Shown here piece by piece: positions 27,475 through 35,397 of a stretch of DNA of 64,000 bases (positions within the stretch are counted from its first letter, which is position 1; each line of letters begins with the position of its first letter). Position numbers and translations under genes: made by a program. The notes beneath the pieces were generated by a model. The model saw nothing but the letters and a program-made list of their open reading frames with translations, did no database searches and was not told the origin of the DNA. This DNA is from CBDAPI01 sp965248635. GTDB taxonomy: Bacteria; Acidobacteriota; UBA6911; RPQK01; CBDAPI01. The stretch spans positions 992,001 through 1,056,000 of the forward strand of contig OZ252114.1 in NCBI GenBank assembly GCA_965248635.1. Reading direction: 5' to 3'.

Positions 27475-27670
27475 ATTCTTTACTCCTGCCCTTACCCGCT
27501 CCCCTGCTCATCCACGTGATTCAAGTTGAACAGGGACATTGTAACTGCGAATTTTTTCACAGTCATCTAAATAATAGGAAGGATTCGAGTGACAGTCCCA
27601 TTATAATCCTCCCGGTGACGTCCCAGTACGCACCAGCAGGAAGTGACGCAAACCGAACCGGGGAGGCGCA

Positions 27671-28437
27671 GTGAGCAAAGGCGAGGAAACGAGAAACAGA
27701 GCACGAGAAACGAGGAACGAAGAACGAGGAACGCTTTGGGGAAAGCGCGCCGTCGTAACCGGGGGCAGCCGGGGAATTGGATTTCGGATCGCGGAGGCTC
27801 TCGTGGAGAGCGGAGTCCGAACCGTCATTTGTGGCCGCTCAGAGGGTGCCCTTCAGCGAGCCGTCGAGCGCCTCGGAGAGAGCGGGGGCGAGATCCTGGG
27901 GAGGGTTTGCGACGTAGGCCGGCCCGAGCCGGTCGAAGAGCTGATTCGCTTCTCAGAGGAGCGTCTGGGCGGACTGGACATTCTCATCAACAATGCGGCC
28001 GTGGGTATTTTTCGTTCGGTAATGGAAATGTCCCCCGGGAGTGGCGCACACTGATGCGCACCAATCTGGACTCTCTCTTCTACTGCTGCCACTATGCCCT
28101 GCCTGTCCTGCGCCGGAGCGGCGAAGGCTTCATCATCAATATTGGGAGCCTGGCCGGAAAAAGTGTCTTTCCCGAAGGGGCCGCCTACTGTGCCTCGAAG
28201 TTTGGGCTCAAGGCGTTCAGTGAAGCTTTGATGCAGGAAGTTCGTTACGATGACATTCGGGTTGCCTACGTCATGCCCGGGAGTGTGAACACCGGGTTCC
28301 GGGGGAACCCGCCAGCTGAGGAATCATGGAAACTGTCGCCCCGGGACGTGGCCGACGTAGTGATCGACACCCTGCGGAGGGATCCGCGCTGTCTGACCAG
28401 CCGCATCGAGATGCGACCCTCCAAGCCCCTTAAATAG
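27671..28437 (+). pseudogene. Short-chain dehydrogenase/reductase, -1 frameshift in a C-tract
   Basis: A GTG at 27671, preceded by GGGGAGG, opens an SDR whose first residues come from heptamer repeats. The Rossmann motif VVTGGSRGIGFRIAEAL, the CDVGRPE site and LINNAAVGIF are in one frame, up to SVMEMSP. At 28030-28036 (TCCCCCGGG) the frame shifts; the rest (REWRTLMRTNLDSLFYC, NIGSLAGKSVF with the catalytic Ser, AAYCASKFGLKAFSEAL with Tyr-Lys, VMPGSVNTGF) is in the frame one base back. The span of 767 nt is one base short of a multiple of three, as if one C were missing from a run. It would otherwise be a cytoplasmic NAD(P)-dependent oxidoreductase of about 255 residues. A homopolymer error is the simplest reading. 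Confidence 0.88.
27689..27730. repeat. Six tandem heptamers (ACGAGRA type) inside SDR 5' end
   Basis: ACGAGAA, ACAGAGC, ACGAGAA, ACGAGGA, ACGAAGA, ACGAGGA follow in register over 42 bp and encode a Glu/Arg/Asn/Thr-rich leader (ETRNRARETRNEERGT) before the Rossmann fold. Seven is not a multiple of three, so loss or gain of a unit would shift the frame. Confidence 0.65.
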
Positions 28438-28450
28438 TTCCACGTTCCAC

Positions 28451-29209
28451 TCATTTCCCCTTATGGGTTCTCTGAAAGTCCTTGCCGGCCTTGTGCACCT
28501 CTTTGCGAAAGTCCGGGCCCTTCATCTCCACGATCTCGCACATTTCAAGAACGCGCGAATAGAGTCGCTCTCCGATGCGATCCGAGAGAGTCGGTTCTCG
28601 GGACAGACTCTCGATGCCGGATCTCTCGGGAAGCTTCCAGTTACTGGAGAAGATCGTGAGGCGCTGATTCGTGTAGCGGTAGTTGATGATGGTGTGGATC
28701 GTTTCCCGGACCCACTCGGTGGGGCGTCCGGTTCCCAGATCGTCCCATACCAGGAGCTCGGCTCGCCACAGGGGCCGCAGCAACTCTTCCTCAGAGGACT
28801 GGGAATCCCGCCCATAGCTGTGCTGCAGGCTGCGCAGCAGTTCTGCTTCATCCACAAAGCGAGCACTCGAATCGTGCCTGGAAAGAACGGCATTCAGAAT
28901 GGAGACTGAGAGGTGGGTCTTACCCACTCCGCAGGGGCCGACGAAGAGAAGGCCCCGCTCCAACTCCGGGAAGGCGTCGACAAACTCGATGGACCGCAGC
29001 AGGGCTCGCTGCTGCAGGGGGTGGGGAGTTGAAAAGGTCTCAAAACCCTGTTCGCCGTAGCGGGGAGGAATGGCGGCACTCTGGAATCGCTGACTGGATC
29101 GGGCCTGGCTCCGGCAGTCGGGGCAGGCTGAGACCTTTTCCGTCGCCTGTTCCCGCACGAGTACCCAACCCGTTCCCTCGCACGTCTGGCAGGTCTTAGT
29201 CGCCGGCAT
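28451..29209 (-). CDS. DnaC-like AAA+ ATPase with N-terminal zinc finger
   Basis: I choose ATG 29209, which starts at the zinc-binding region (MPATKTCQTCEGTGWV then SACPDC), giving 252 residues. Walker A is GPCGVGKTH, Walker B LLVWDDLGTG, and sensor I IFSSNW; an arginine-rich box ends at LSDRIGERLYSRV. This is the DnaC/DnaI/IstB type of helicase-loader ATPase. No IS21 transposase is nearby, so a chromosomal replication or repair function is more likely than IstB. The gene begins 14 bp inside the upstream glutaredoxin gene, so the two are co-transcribed. Confidence 0.87.
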   Translation of the reverse strand: MPATKTCQTCEGTGWVLVREQATEKVSACPDCRSQARSSQRFQSAAIPPRYGEQGFETFSTPHPLQQRALLRSIEFVDAFPELERGLLFVGPCGVGKTHLSVSILNAVLSRHDSSARFVDEAELLRSLQHSYGRDSQSSEEELLRPLWRAELLVWDDLGTGRPTEWVRETIHTIINYRYTNQRLTIFSSNWKLPERSGIESLSREPTLSDRIGERLYSRVLEMCEIVEMKGPDFRKEVHKAGKDFQRTHKGK

Positions 29210-29468
29210 CGTCGTTGTCTCTCGCCCTGGCCTCCAGTACCGTCTCAATCTCACGGGCATCGGCCCGGTGGCGGAAGAGTTCCTCTCCTTCCAGCGTGGC
29301 TACAGGGATGTCGAACTGGTAGGCTTCCAGAAGCTCAGGCGACTGGCTGATGTCCACCTGTTCGATCTCGAGATGAAACCGGCTCTCGAATGCTCTGAGA
29401 ATCTGCAGGCTTTTCGTACAGAGCTGGCATCCTGGACGAGTAAAGAATTTGATTTGAACACAATCCAA
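29196..29468 (-). CDS. Glutaredoxin-like thiol-disulfide protein
   Basis: The 90-residue thioredoxin-fold protein has the redox motif C14-Q-L-C17 after IKFFTRPG, the cis-Pro in DIPVATL (about residue 57) and a C-terminal tail ending ARDNDDAGD. It belongs to the glutaredoxin-like DUF836 group. It is divergent from the candidate selenocysteine peroxiredoxin with only 20 bp between the two start codons, suggesting joint control and perhaps a reductant-peroxidase partnership. The partnership is inference. Confidence 0.88.
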   Translation of the reverse strand: MDCVQIKFFTRPGCQLCTKSLQILRAFESRFHLEIEQVDISQSPELLEAYQFDIPVATLEGEELFRHRADAREIETVLEARARDNDDAGD

Positions 29469-29488
29469 TGCTGATTTAAAATCTCTTT

Positions 29489-30043
29489 ATGTTTTTCCGT
29501 GTACAACTCCTTCTGGCCCCGCTGGCTCTGCTATTGTGCGCCTATCCAGCCTCTGTGTCTATGGCAGGAGGGGTGTTGCAGCAGCAGGCTGCTGAATCCC
29601 TTGAGATCGGGGCCGAAGCACCCGATTTTGAATTGACGGACCACAATGGCGAGACCGTGCGCCTGAGCCAATTCCGGGGAAGTAAGAATGTCATTGTCGC
29701 TTTCTACGTCCTGGCCTTTACTGGTGGCTGAAGGACCGAATTGACACGGTATCAGGATGATATCGAATACTTCAGCGAACACGACACGGAGGTTCTGGCC
29801 ATCAGTGTTGATGCTCGCCCCAGTCAGAAGAAGTTCGCCGAGGAACTGGGTGTCCAATACCGGTTTCTGGCAGATTGGCCGGACAAGGAGGTCAGCCGCC
29901 GATACGGGGTCCTTGCCGCGCGAGGCTTTTCCCAGAGAACGACTTTTCTGATTGATAAACAGGGCGTTATTCGTCGCATAGACTCGGGCCGTGACGCCAT
30001 GGATCTCACCGGGATCAAAGGGGCCTCCGCAGATTTGCGGTAG
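29489..30043 (+). CDS. Peroxiredoxin (AhpC/TSA), candidate selenoprotein with in-frame UGA at codon 81
   Basis: The gene reads ATG to an in-frame TGA at 29729-29731 and continues in the same frame to 30043, for 184 residues if UGA is decoded. N-terminal signal peptide (LLLAPLALLLCAYPAS) suggests export. The fold is clear: IGAEAPDFELTDHNGETVRL, VIVAFYVLAFTGG then UGA, EVLAISVDARPSQKKFAEEL, RTTFLIDKQGVIRRI. In this family AFTGG is followed by the peroxidatic Cys, exactly where UGA lies. No other Cys exists in the mature protein, so without Sec there is no redox centre. A hairpin with a GG loop follows (29747-29765). Known PrxU proteins carry Sec here. A point error converting a Cys codon to TGA is the main alternative. 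Confidence 0.85.
29747..29765 (+). promoter_or_regulatory. Candidate bacterial SECIS hairpin for peroxiredoxin UGA
   Basis: CGGTATC (29747-29753) pairs with GATATCG (29759-29765), seven base pairs with one G-U, around loop AGGAT. The loop begins 22 nt after the UGA, within the distance seen in bacterial SECIS elements, and has the GG characteristic of such loops. It lies inside the coding region, as bacterial SECIS do. Confidence 0.6.
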
Positions 30044-30218
30044 TTCTCAGCCGGCTTACATGTCCGTAGCAGGAACCCGAGGAAGAGAAATACTAGCTTC
30101 TCGAGTCATCAGAACCCGAGCGCGAGTGAGGGCTGAGTTGTAGCCTGACGTCGCGCCCGCGGCTTGGCGCCCGCGGTTCTGATCCCAGTAGGAAAACTTG
30201 TTCTGGAAAGGGGGAGCC

Positions 30219-30641
30219 ATGAGTCCAAAGTATCGGCACAAGGGTTACATGAGCGACGACGGAGGGCGTCAGGAGCGCACTCGTCAGCCCAGCCGGGGTC
30301 CGCGCGATGGTCCCCGCGCACCCAGGATGACCAGCTTTCAGACGGGTGTTGTCCGCTGCAAGAACTGTGGGAAGCCACTGCCTCCCAGCTTCGAAGAGAT
30401 TCTGGCCGAATCCAGCTGCCCTGCCTGCCAGGCTCCCCTGCACACCTGTACGAACTGTGCTTTTCTTGATCCGGGAAGTCGCTTCGAGTGCTCGCAGGCG
30501 ATTCCCGAGCGAGTTTCACCCAAGGCCGCGGCCAACAACTGCCGGTACTTTGAGGCTCGATCCTCGGTTGAGAAGCAAACCACCTCCAATCCCGAACACG
30601 AAGATCCCAGGGACGCTTTTGAGCGACTATTCAAGCCATGA
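30219..30641 (+). CDS. Zinc-ribbon protein upstream of etfBA
   Basis: The start ATG 30219 follows GGGGGAG, giving 140 residues. An Arg/Pro-rich N-terminus (about 1-40) precedes a Cys cluster: CKNCGKPL, CPACQAPLHTCTNC, FECSQ, NNCRYFE, which suggests one or two zinc sites. The C-terminal residues end DPRDAFERLFKP. Its stop overlaps the etfB start as ATGA, so it is translated with the electron transfer flavoprotein. Role unknown; a regulator or chaperone is only an idea. Confidence 0.75.
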   Translation: MSPKYRHKGYMSDDGGRQERTRQPSRGPRDGPRAPRMTSFQTGVVRCKNCGKPLPPSFEEILAESSCPACQAPLHTCTNCAFLDPGSRFECSQAIPERVSPKAAANNCRYFEARSSVEKQTTSNPEHEDPRDAFERLFKP

Positions 30642-31420
30642 AAGTGTTCGCCTGCCTGAAAGAAGTTGCGAGCCGTGAAACCCGCCATCAGATCAATGAC
30701 GAAGAAAACTGGATCAAGTCCGGAGATGTGACCCACGAAATCAACGAGTGCGATGAGTACGCGATAGAAGAGGCGCTTCGGATCAAGGAGGCGCACGGAG
30801 GAGAAGCGGTTATTCTCAACATCGGAACAAAGGGCAATGAGAAGTCCATTCGCAAGGGATTGGCGATGGGCTGTGACCGGGCCCTTCAGGTCCTCGATCC
30901 TGAGCGTCGCGCCAGCTCACCCCATGTAGCCGCGAGAGTTCTTGCTGAGGTTCTGAAACAGGAACCCTTTGATCTCATCCTGGCCGGAACACAGTCTGAC
31001 GATCTGGGATATGCCCAGACCGGTGTGATTCTGGCTGAACTCCTTGGTCTCCCGCATGCCACAATTGTCATGGAGGTCGAGGGCCAGCCCGAAAAGGGCT
31101 CGATCAAAGCCCTGCGCGAGATGGAAAGTGGAAGCTTCCAATGGGTGGAGCTCCCGCTGCCGGCCGTGCTCGCGATTCAAGCAGGAAGCTCCCAGATTCG
31201 CTACGCCTCTCTGAAGGGAATCATGCAGGCCAGGAAGAAGGAGATTCGACGAGTTGAAATCGACCAGCTGAACATCTCCTGGTCCGAGATTCCACGGATC
31301 GACGTCAGGCGACTGTACTTTCCGCAGGCCACCAGCCACGCCGAGATGCTGGAAGGAGACGCAGCCACCGTCGTGACGACTCTTGTCGAGAAGCTCCGAA
31401 AAGAAGCAAAAGTGATCTGA
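30638..31420 (+). CDS. etfB: Electron transfer flavoprotein beta subunit
   Basis: EtfB (FixA-type) forms a heterodimer with EtfA and passes electrons from acyl-CoA dehydrogenases to the quinone pool. The 260-residue product starts MKVFACLKEV and has DEYAIEEALRIKEAHGGEAVILNIG, DLILAGTQSDD and the conserved AILAELLG-type stretch VILAELLGLPHATI. Length fits the family. It overlaps the zinc-ribbon gene by 4 bp and is followed by etfA after one base. The acyl-CoA dehydrogenase that could feed it is disrupted at 39128. Confidence 0.94.
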   Translation: MKVFACLKEVASRETRHQINDEENWIKSGDVTHEINECDEYAIEEALRIKEAHGGEAVILNIGTKGNEKSIRKGLAMGCDRALQVLDPERRASSPHVAARVLAEVLKQEPFDLILAGTQSDDLGYAQTGVILAELLGLPHATIVMEVEGQPEKGSIKALREMESGSFQWVELPLPAVLAIQAGSSQIRYASLKGIMQARKKEIRRVEIDQLNISWSEIPRIDVRRLYFPQATSHAEMLEGDAATVVTTLVEKLRKEAKVI

Positions 31421-31421
31421 A

Positions 31422-32411
31422 TTGAATTCGCCCGAACGCAAAGTCTGCGTTCTCCTGGACCATGACGGAGGCGCGGTTCGAAACGCTGCCCTCGAGGCTG
31501 TGGCTTTCGGGCAGGCTCTGGCGGGCGAAATAGGGGCATCGCTGGAGTTGCTGCTCCTGTGCGCTGACCCGGAGCCGCTCAAGGGGCGCTTGTCTACCGT
31601 CAGTGCCGTCAGAGTCCATTTTCTTACCGCTCCTGAACTACTTGACTACGACCCGGACTCTTACTGTGCGGCGGCTGGCCCGTTTCTCGAGAAGAGTCAA
31701 GCTGATTACCTTCTTCTGGCCCACACCTATCAGAACATTGACTTTGCACCCAAACTGGCGGCCCGACTGGGAGCAGGTCTGGCTACGGACTGCATTGATT
31801 ATCGGGTGGAGGACGAGGATGTCATCTTTGTACGGCAGATGTTCCGCAACAAGCTGAACGCGGATGTTGTGGTTCGCTCAGGTCCTCCGGCTATGGCAAC
31901 AATCCAGGGAGGCTCTGCCAGCCTGGATCAGCTGCAAAGCGGATCGCCGGAGCTCTCCGTAGAAGCCGCTTCGCTGGACGGATTCAGCCGCCGCCGCCGT
32001 CCACTGGAAACGATCGAGGCCGGCACAGGAAGGGTTGACCTCGACAAGGCCGAAATCGTGGTCGGTGTGGGTCGGGGGATCAAGAAGAAAGAGAATCTGA
32101 AGCTGATCGAAGATTTGGCCGCCGCTCTGGGGGCGGAGATAGGCGCCAGCCGGCCCGTGGTGGACAATGGATGGCTGGAGAGGGAGCGCCAGATCGGAAG
32201 CTCCGGGCAGAACATTGCGCCGCGGCTTTACATCGCCTGCGGGATCTCCGGGGCCATCCAGCACGTGGTCGGTATGAAGAACTCCAGCTGCATCGTTGCC
32301 ATCAATGCCGACCCCAACGCACCCATCTTCAACATTGCCCATTATGGTGTCGTCGGGGATCTGTTTGAAGTCGTTCCCAAGCTGATCCAGGCCCTCAATG
32401 AAGAGGACTGA
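31422..32411 (+). CDS. etfA: Electron transfer flavoprotein alpha subunit
   Basis: EtfA (FixB-type) binds FAD. The start is TTG at 31422, directly after the etfB stop, giving 329 residues. An N-terminal alpha/beta domain (about 1-190) is followed by the FAD domain: IVVGVGRGIKKKENL, GAEIGASRPVVDNGWL and the family signature YIACGISGAIQHVVGM with AINADPNAPIFNIAHYGVVG. The gene is complete, ending at 32411. Its last part, from 32330, is duplicated at 34529-34621. Confidence 0.95.
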   Translation: MNSPERKVCVLLDHDGGAVRNAALEAVAFGQALAGEIGASLELLLLCADPEPLKGRLSTVSAVRVHFLTAPELLDYDPDSYCAAAGPFLEKSQADYLLLAHTYQNIDFAPKLAARLGAGLATDCIDYRVEDEDVIFVRQMFRNKLNADVVVRSGPPAMATIQGGSASLDQLQSGSPELSVEAASLDGFSRRRRPLETIEAGTGRVDLDKAEIVVGVGRGIKKKENLKLIEDLAAALGAEIGASRPVVDNGWLERERQIGSSGQNIAPRLYIACGISGAIQHVVGMKNSSCIVAINADPNAPIFNIAHYGVVGDLFEVVPKLIQALNEED

Positions 32412-32422
32412 GAGGATCCTCG
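32330..32422 (+). repeat. 93-bp direct repeat, native copy (etfA 3' end)
   Basis: From CAACATTGC (32330) to GAGGATCCTCG (32422), 93 bp including the last 27 codons of etfA are repeated at 34529-34621 with only two visible differences. The repeat flanks a segment of about 2.1 kb with the SLC13 permease. Confidence 0.93.
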
Positions 32423-32613
32423 ATCGGTGAAGTGGGCCAGCGATCTTTGGTCGCCTATTTTGGGCTGGTAGCGTGGCCTGTAACAGAGACGAAAAGCGAT
32501 AAGTCGCTCCTGATCGCCACAGAACGCCATCGGAACTCAACAACACTTCCCTGAAGAAGCACCCCAACAGTTGCAGCGGAGTCAATTCCGCGTTCTCTGG
32601 TAGACTGCCTTCC

Positions 32614-34380
32614 ATGCCGGTCGACGCGATTCTGGTGCTGTTGATCCTGGTCGGAACGGTAGCGCTTTTCGTCTCCGAGAAGTATCCCATCGATTTCGTG
32701 GCGTTGCTGGTTCTGGGAGGGCTGCTCGCTCTGGGGCTCGTCACTCCCGAGGAGGGGATCTCCGGCTTCAGCAATCCGGCGACGGTGACCGTCGCGGCCA
32801 TGTTCATCCTGAGCGCGGGTCTGCAGAAGACCGGGGCCACCGCCGCGGTCGGACGTGTGCTGGTGCGCTTCGGGCAGAGCTATTTCTCGGCGCTGGTGGT
32901 GATCATGGGGACGATTACCGTTATGTCTGCGTTCGTCAACAACACAGCAGCGGTCGCCGTCTTCATCCCGCTGGTGATGATCGTTGCCAACCGGCGCAAG
33001 ATTGCCGCCTCGAAGCTGCTTATCCCACTCTCGTACGCCTCGCAGTTCGGCGGCGTCTGCACCCTGATCGGCACTTCGACCAATCTTCTGGTCAGCTCAA
33101 TATCCGAGCAGGCCGGCTACGGGGCGTTCAGCATGTTCGAGTTCAGCCGGATGGGCCTGATTCTCTTCGTGGCGGGTGGTCTCTTTTTCTTGTTGTTCGG
33201 GCGCTGGCTGCTCCCCGAGCGTCAGGCGCAGGAGCTCGCCGCCACCTATCAACTGGGCGAGTACATCACCGAGATGCGGGTCAGCGCCAACTCGCCGCTG
33301 GTCGGCAGATCGGTGCTGGAGAGCCGGCTCGGTGAGGAACACGATGTCACGATCCTGCGCATCCTGCGCATAGGAGAGAATGTCTGGGCACCTCTCCGAC
33401 ATGTGCTCAAACCGGGTCACGTGCTGCTCGTCCGCGGCAAGATTGGTGAGTTGATGCGCCTCCGGGAATCAGCGAGGCTGGAGCTCAACGCCGAGTTCAA
33501 ACTGCGCGACGAGACGCTCCAGACTGAGGATCTGCGGCTCGTGCAGGCTCTGGTGGCGCCGGGATCAGAGCTCATTGGCAACACCTTGAAGCAGCTGGAC
33601 TTTCGCAACCGCTACAAGGCGCTGGTTCTGGCGATCCTGCGGCGCGGAGAAACGATTGGCGACAAGCTCAACGCGGTTGAACTCGGTCTGGGGGACGCCC
33701 TGCTGATCCAGGCCCACGAAGGGCAGATCAAGGAGCTGCGCAGTGACCCGAACTTCATCGTGCTCGACGAGGTTGTGGAGGCGGTGCTGCGGCACAAGGC
33801 CCCTCTTGTCCTCGGGATCCTTGCCGCGGTGGTCGGACTGGCAGCCTTCGACGTGTTTCCGATCCTGGTCACCGCTATCCTGGGCTGCCTGGCGATGGTG
33901 ATGACCCGTTGCCTGCGCCTGGAGGAGGCCTATCATGCCATCAACTGGCAGGTGATCTTTCTGCTCGCCGGCATCCTGCCGCTCGGCATCGCCATGCAGA
34001 AGAGCGGTGCGGCCGGCTACATCGCGGGGAACGCGGTGGGTATGGTCGGCGGGATGGGTCCCGTCGCCGTGCTCGCCGTCGTCTACCTGATGACGTCGGT
34101 GATGACGGATACCATGAGCAACAATGCAGCGGCGGTGCTGCTCGCGCCGATCGCCATTTCGACGGCGGAGCAGATCGGCGTTGACCCCCGGCCGTTTTTG
34201 ATGGCGATCACCTTTGCCGCCTCGACCGGGTTTTCGACGCCGGTCGGTTACCAGACGAACACCATGATCTACAACCCGGGTGGCTACAAGTACACGGACT
34301 TCCTACGCACCGGAGTGCCGCTCAGCATCCTGTTCTGGATTTTATCCGTGATCTTCATTCCGCGCTTCTGGAGCTTTTGA
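32614..34380 (+). CDS. SLC13/DASS-type permease with TrkA-C domains
   Basis: The 588-residue integral membrane protein has about eleven hydrophobic segments in two halves around a cytoplasmic region with two RCK/TrkA-C domains (about 205-285, PLVGRSVLESRLGEEHDVTI; about 300-380, ELIGNTLKQLDFRNRYKALV). The SNNAAAVLLAPIAIS and STGFSTPVGYQTNTMIYNPGGY motifs near the C-terminus are classic for the SLC13-like CitMHS/ArsB superfamily. Anion import with Na+ (sulfate or dicarboxylate) is probable, but the ion is not determined. It appears to be an insertion: a 93-bp tail of etfA flanks it on both sides, and its codons look more GC-rich than its neighbours. Confidence 0.92.
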   Translation: MPVDAILVLLILVGTVALFVSEKYPIDFVALLVLGGLLALGLVTPEEGISGFSNPATVTVAAMFILSAGLQKTGATAAVGRVLVRFGQSYFSALVVIMGTITVMSAFVNNTAAVAVFIPLVMIVANRRKIAASKLLIPLSYASQFGGVCTLIGTSTNLLVSSISEQAGYGAFSMFEFSRMGLILFVAGGLFFLLFGRWLLPERQAQELAATYQLGEYITEMRVSANSPLVGRSVLESRLGEEHDVTILRILRIGENVWAPLRHVLKPGHVLLVRGKIGELMRLRESARLELNAEFKLRDETLQTEDLRLVQALVAPGSELIGNTLKQLDFRNRYKALVLAILRRGETIGDKLNAVELGLGDALLIQAHEGQIKELRSDPNFIVLDEVVEAVLRHKAPLVLGILAAVVGLAAFDVFPILVTAILGCLAMVMTRCLRLEEAYHAINWQVIFLLAGILPLGIAMQKSGAAGYIAGNAVGMVGGMGPVAVLAVVYLMTSVMTDTMSNNAAAVLLAPIAISTAEQIGVDPRPFLMAITFAASTGFSTPVGYQTNTMIYNPGGYKYTDFLRTGVPLSILFWILSVIFIPRFWSF

Positions 34381-34528
34381 AATCGCGAGAGATTTCACCT
34401 TTCTTCTAAGGGTGATGTTTCCTTTTGGACAAGGGGAGCAATCCTCTCTCGATTCCGAATCGCCCCACTCGCCAAGTCGGTCTGACGCCCAGTTACCTTC
34501 AAGGCGGTATGAAGAAAGTCACTCCACC

Positions 34529-34621
34529 CAACATTGCTCATTATGGTGTCGTCGGGGATCTGTTTGAAGTCGTTCCCAAGCTGATCCAGGCCCTCCATGA
34601 AGAGGACTGAGAGGATCCTCG
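34529..34621 (+). repeat. 93-bp direct repeat, second copy (etfA tail remnant)
   Basis: This copy lies after the permease, in the gap 34381-34713, which otherwise holds a short GAAATC/GATTTC hairpin just after the permease stop and a TATAAT box at about 34663-34668 ahead of the next gene. The remnant keeps the last etfA codons to the stop but has no start of its own. Confidence 0.93.
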
Positions 34622-34713
34622 GTCCGTCTCGCCGACCTTCTGTTCAGCCACCCCCATCTTGCTATAATGGCGCCTGGCGATGGCCCCTGCCAGTGCCTTC
34701 CATGAGGGCGTGA

Positions 34714-35397
34714 ATGATTCGATTGCTGGTCCCGGTTCTTTTGTTGCTGGCCTTCCCTTTTTCTTTTCTGGAAAAGCCCTTCACCGGCTGGTCTCTTGAC
34801 GAGGCGGTGGCCGTTCTCAACGATTCCCCCTGGGCCAGACAGACGACGTTCACCGAAGTCGTCGAAGGGATCGGCAGCGGGGTCAGAGGAGAGAAGGAGA
34901 TCTTCAATACCTTCTATACACGCATCCTCTCCTCATTGCCTATCCGGCAAGCGTTCGTGCGAGTCGAACAGCACGCCCACGACTACGACAGCCTGAGCAC
35001 TTCGGAAAAGGCGCGTTTTGACGAACTCTCCGCCCCCGGGTTGGAGCTTGATTTCGAGGACTGGATTGTTCTGGCTGTGTCTTTCCGCTCCAATGATCCC
35101 GACGATGAACGTGAGGTGAATCGCTATCTCGAAGTCAGCACCACGGATTCACTGAAGAACCTCGCCTTTCTTTCTACTTCGAGGGTCAGCCAGGTTCGCT
35201 TGAGGGGATACATTCCCCCGCAGGGGGACGGGGTGGGAGCCAAGTTTGTGTTTCCACGTGCGGTGGACGGCCGGCCAGTCGTTGCCGACGACACTGAGAC
35301 CCTGGTGTTCGAACTCGAGATTCCGGAGGCAGAGCCAATCCTGAGTGTGACATTCGTGGTTCGCGAACTGAAGTGGGGAGGGGAGTTGATGCTTTGA
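34714..35397 (+). CDS. Hypothetical secreted protein with DSPWA motif
   Basis: The 227-residue product has a signal peptide (LLVPVLLLLAFPFSFLEKP), then GWSLDEAVAVLNDSPWARQ. I have seen no named domain; the DSPWA stretch after an acidic helix recurs in acidobacterial proteins of unknown function in my recollection, but that is not a firm identification. The C-terminal half (about 100-225) is beta-rich with AKFVFPRAVDGRPVV. Its final codons overlap the TTG start of the TonB-type barrel gene, suggesting coupled translation. Confidence 0.6.
   Translation: MIRLLVPVLLLLAFPFSFLEKPFTGWSLDEAVAVLNDSPWARQTTFTEVVEGIGSGVRGEKEIFNTFYTRILSSLPIRQAFVRVEQHAHDYDSLSTSEKARFDELSAPGLELDFEDWIVLAVSFRSNDPDDEREVNRYLEVSTTDSLKNLAFLSTSRVSQVRLRGYIPPQGDGVGAKFVFPRAVDGRPVVADDTETLVFELEIPEAEPILSVTFVVRELKWGGELML

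Noticed and set aside
34425..34610. Small gene ending in an etfA-like tail
   Set aside because: It is the duplicated 3' end of etfA with random upstream codons, not an independent gene.
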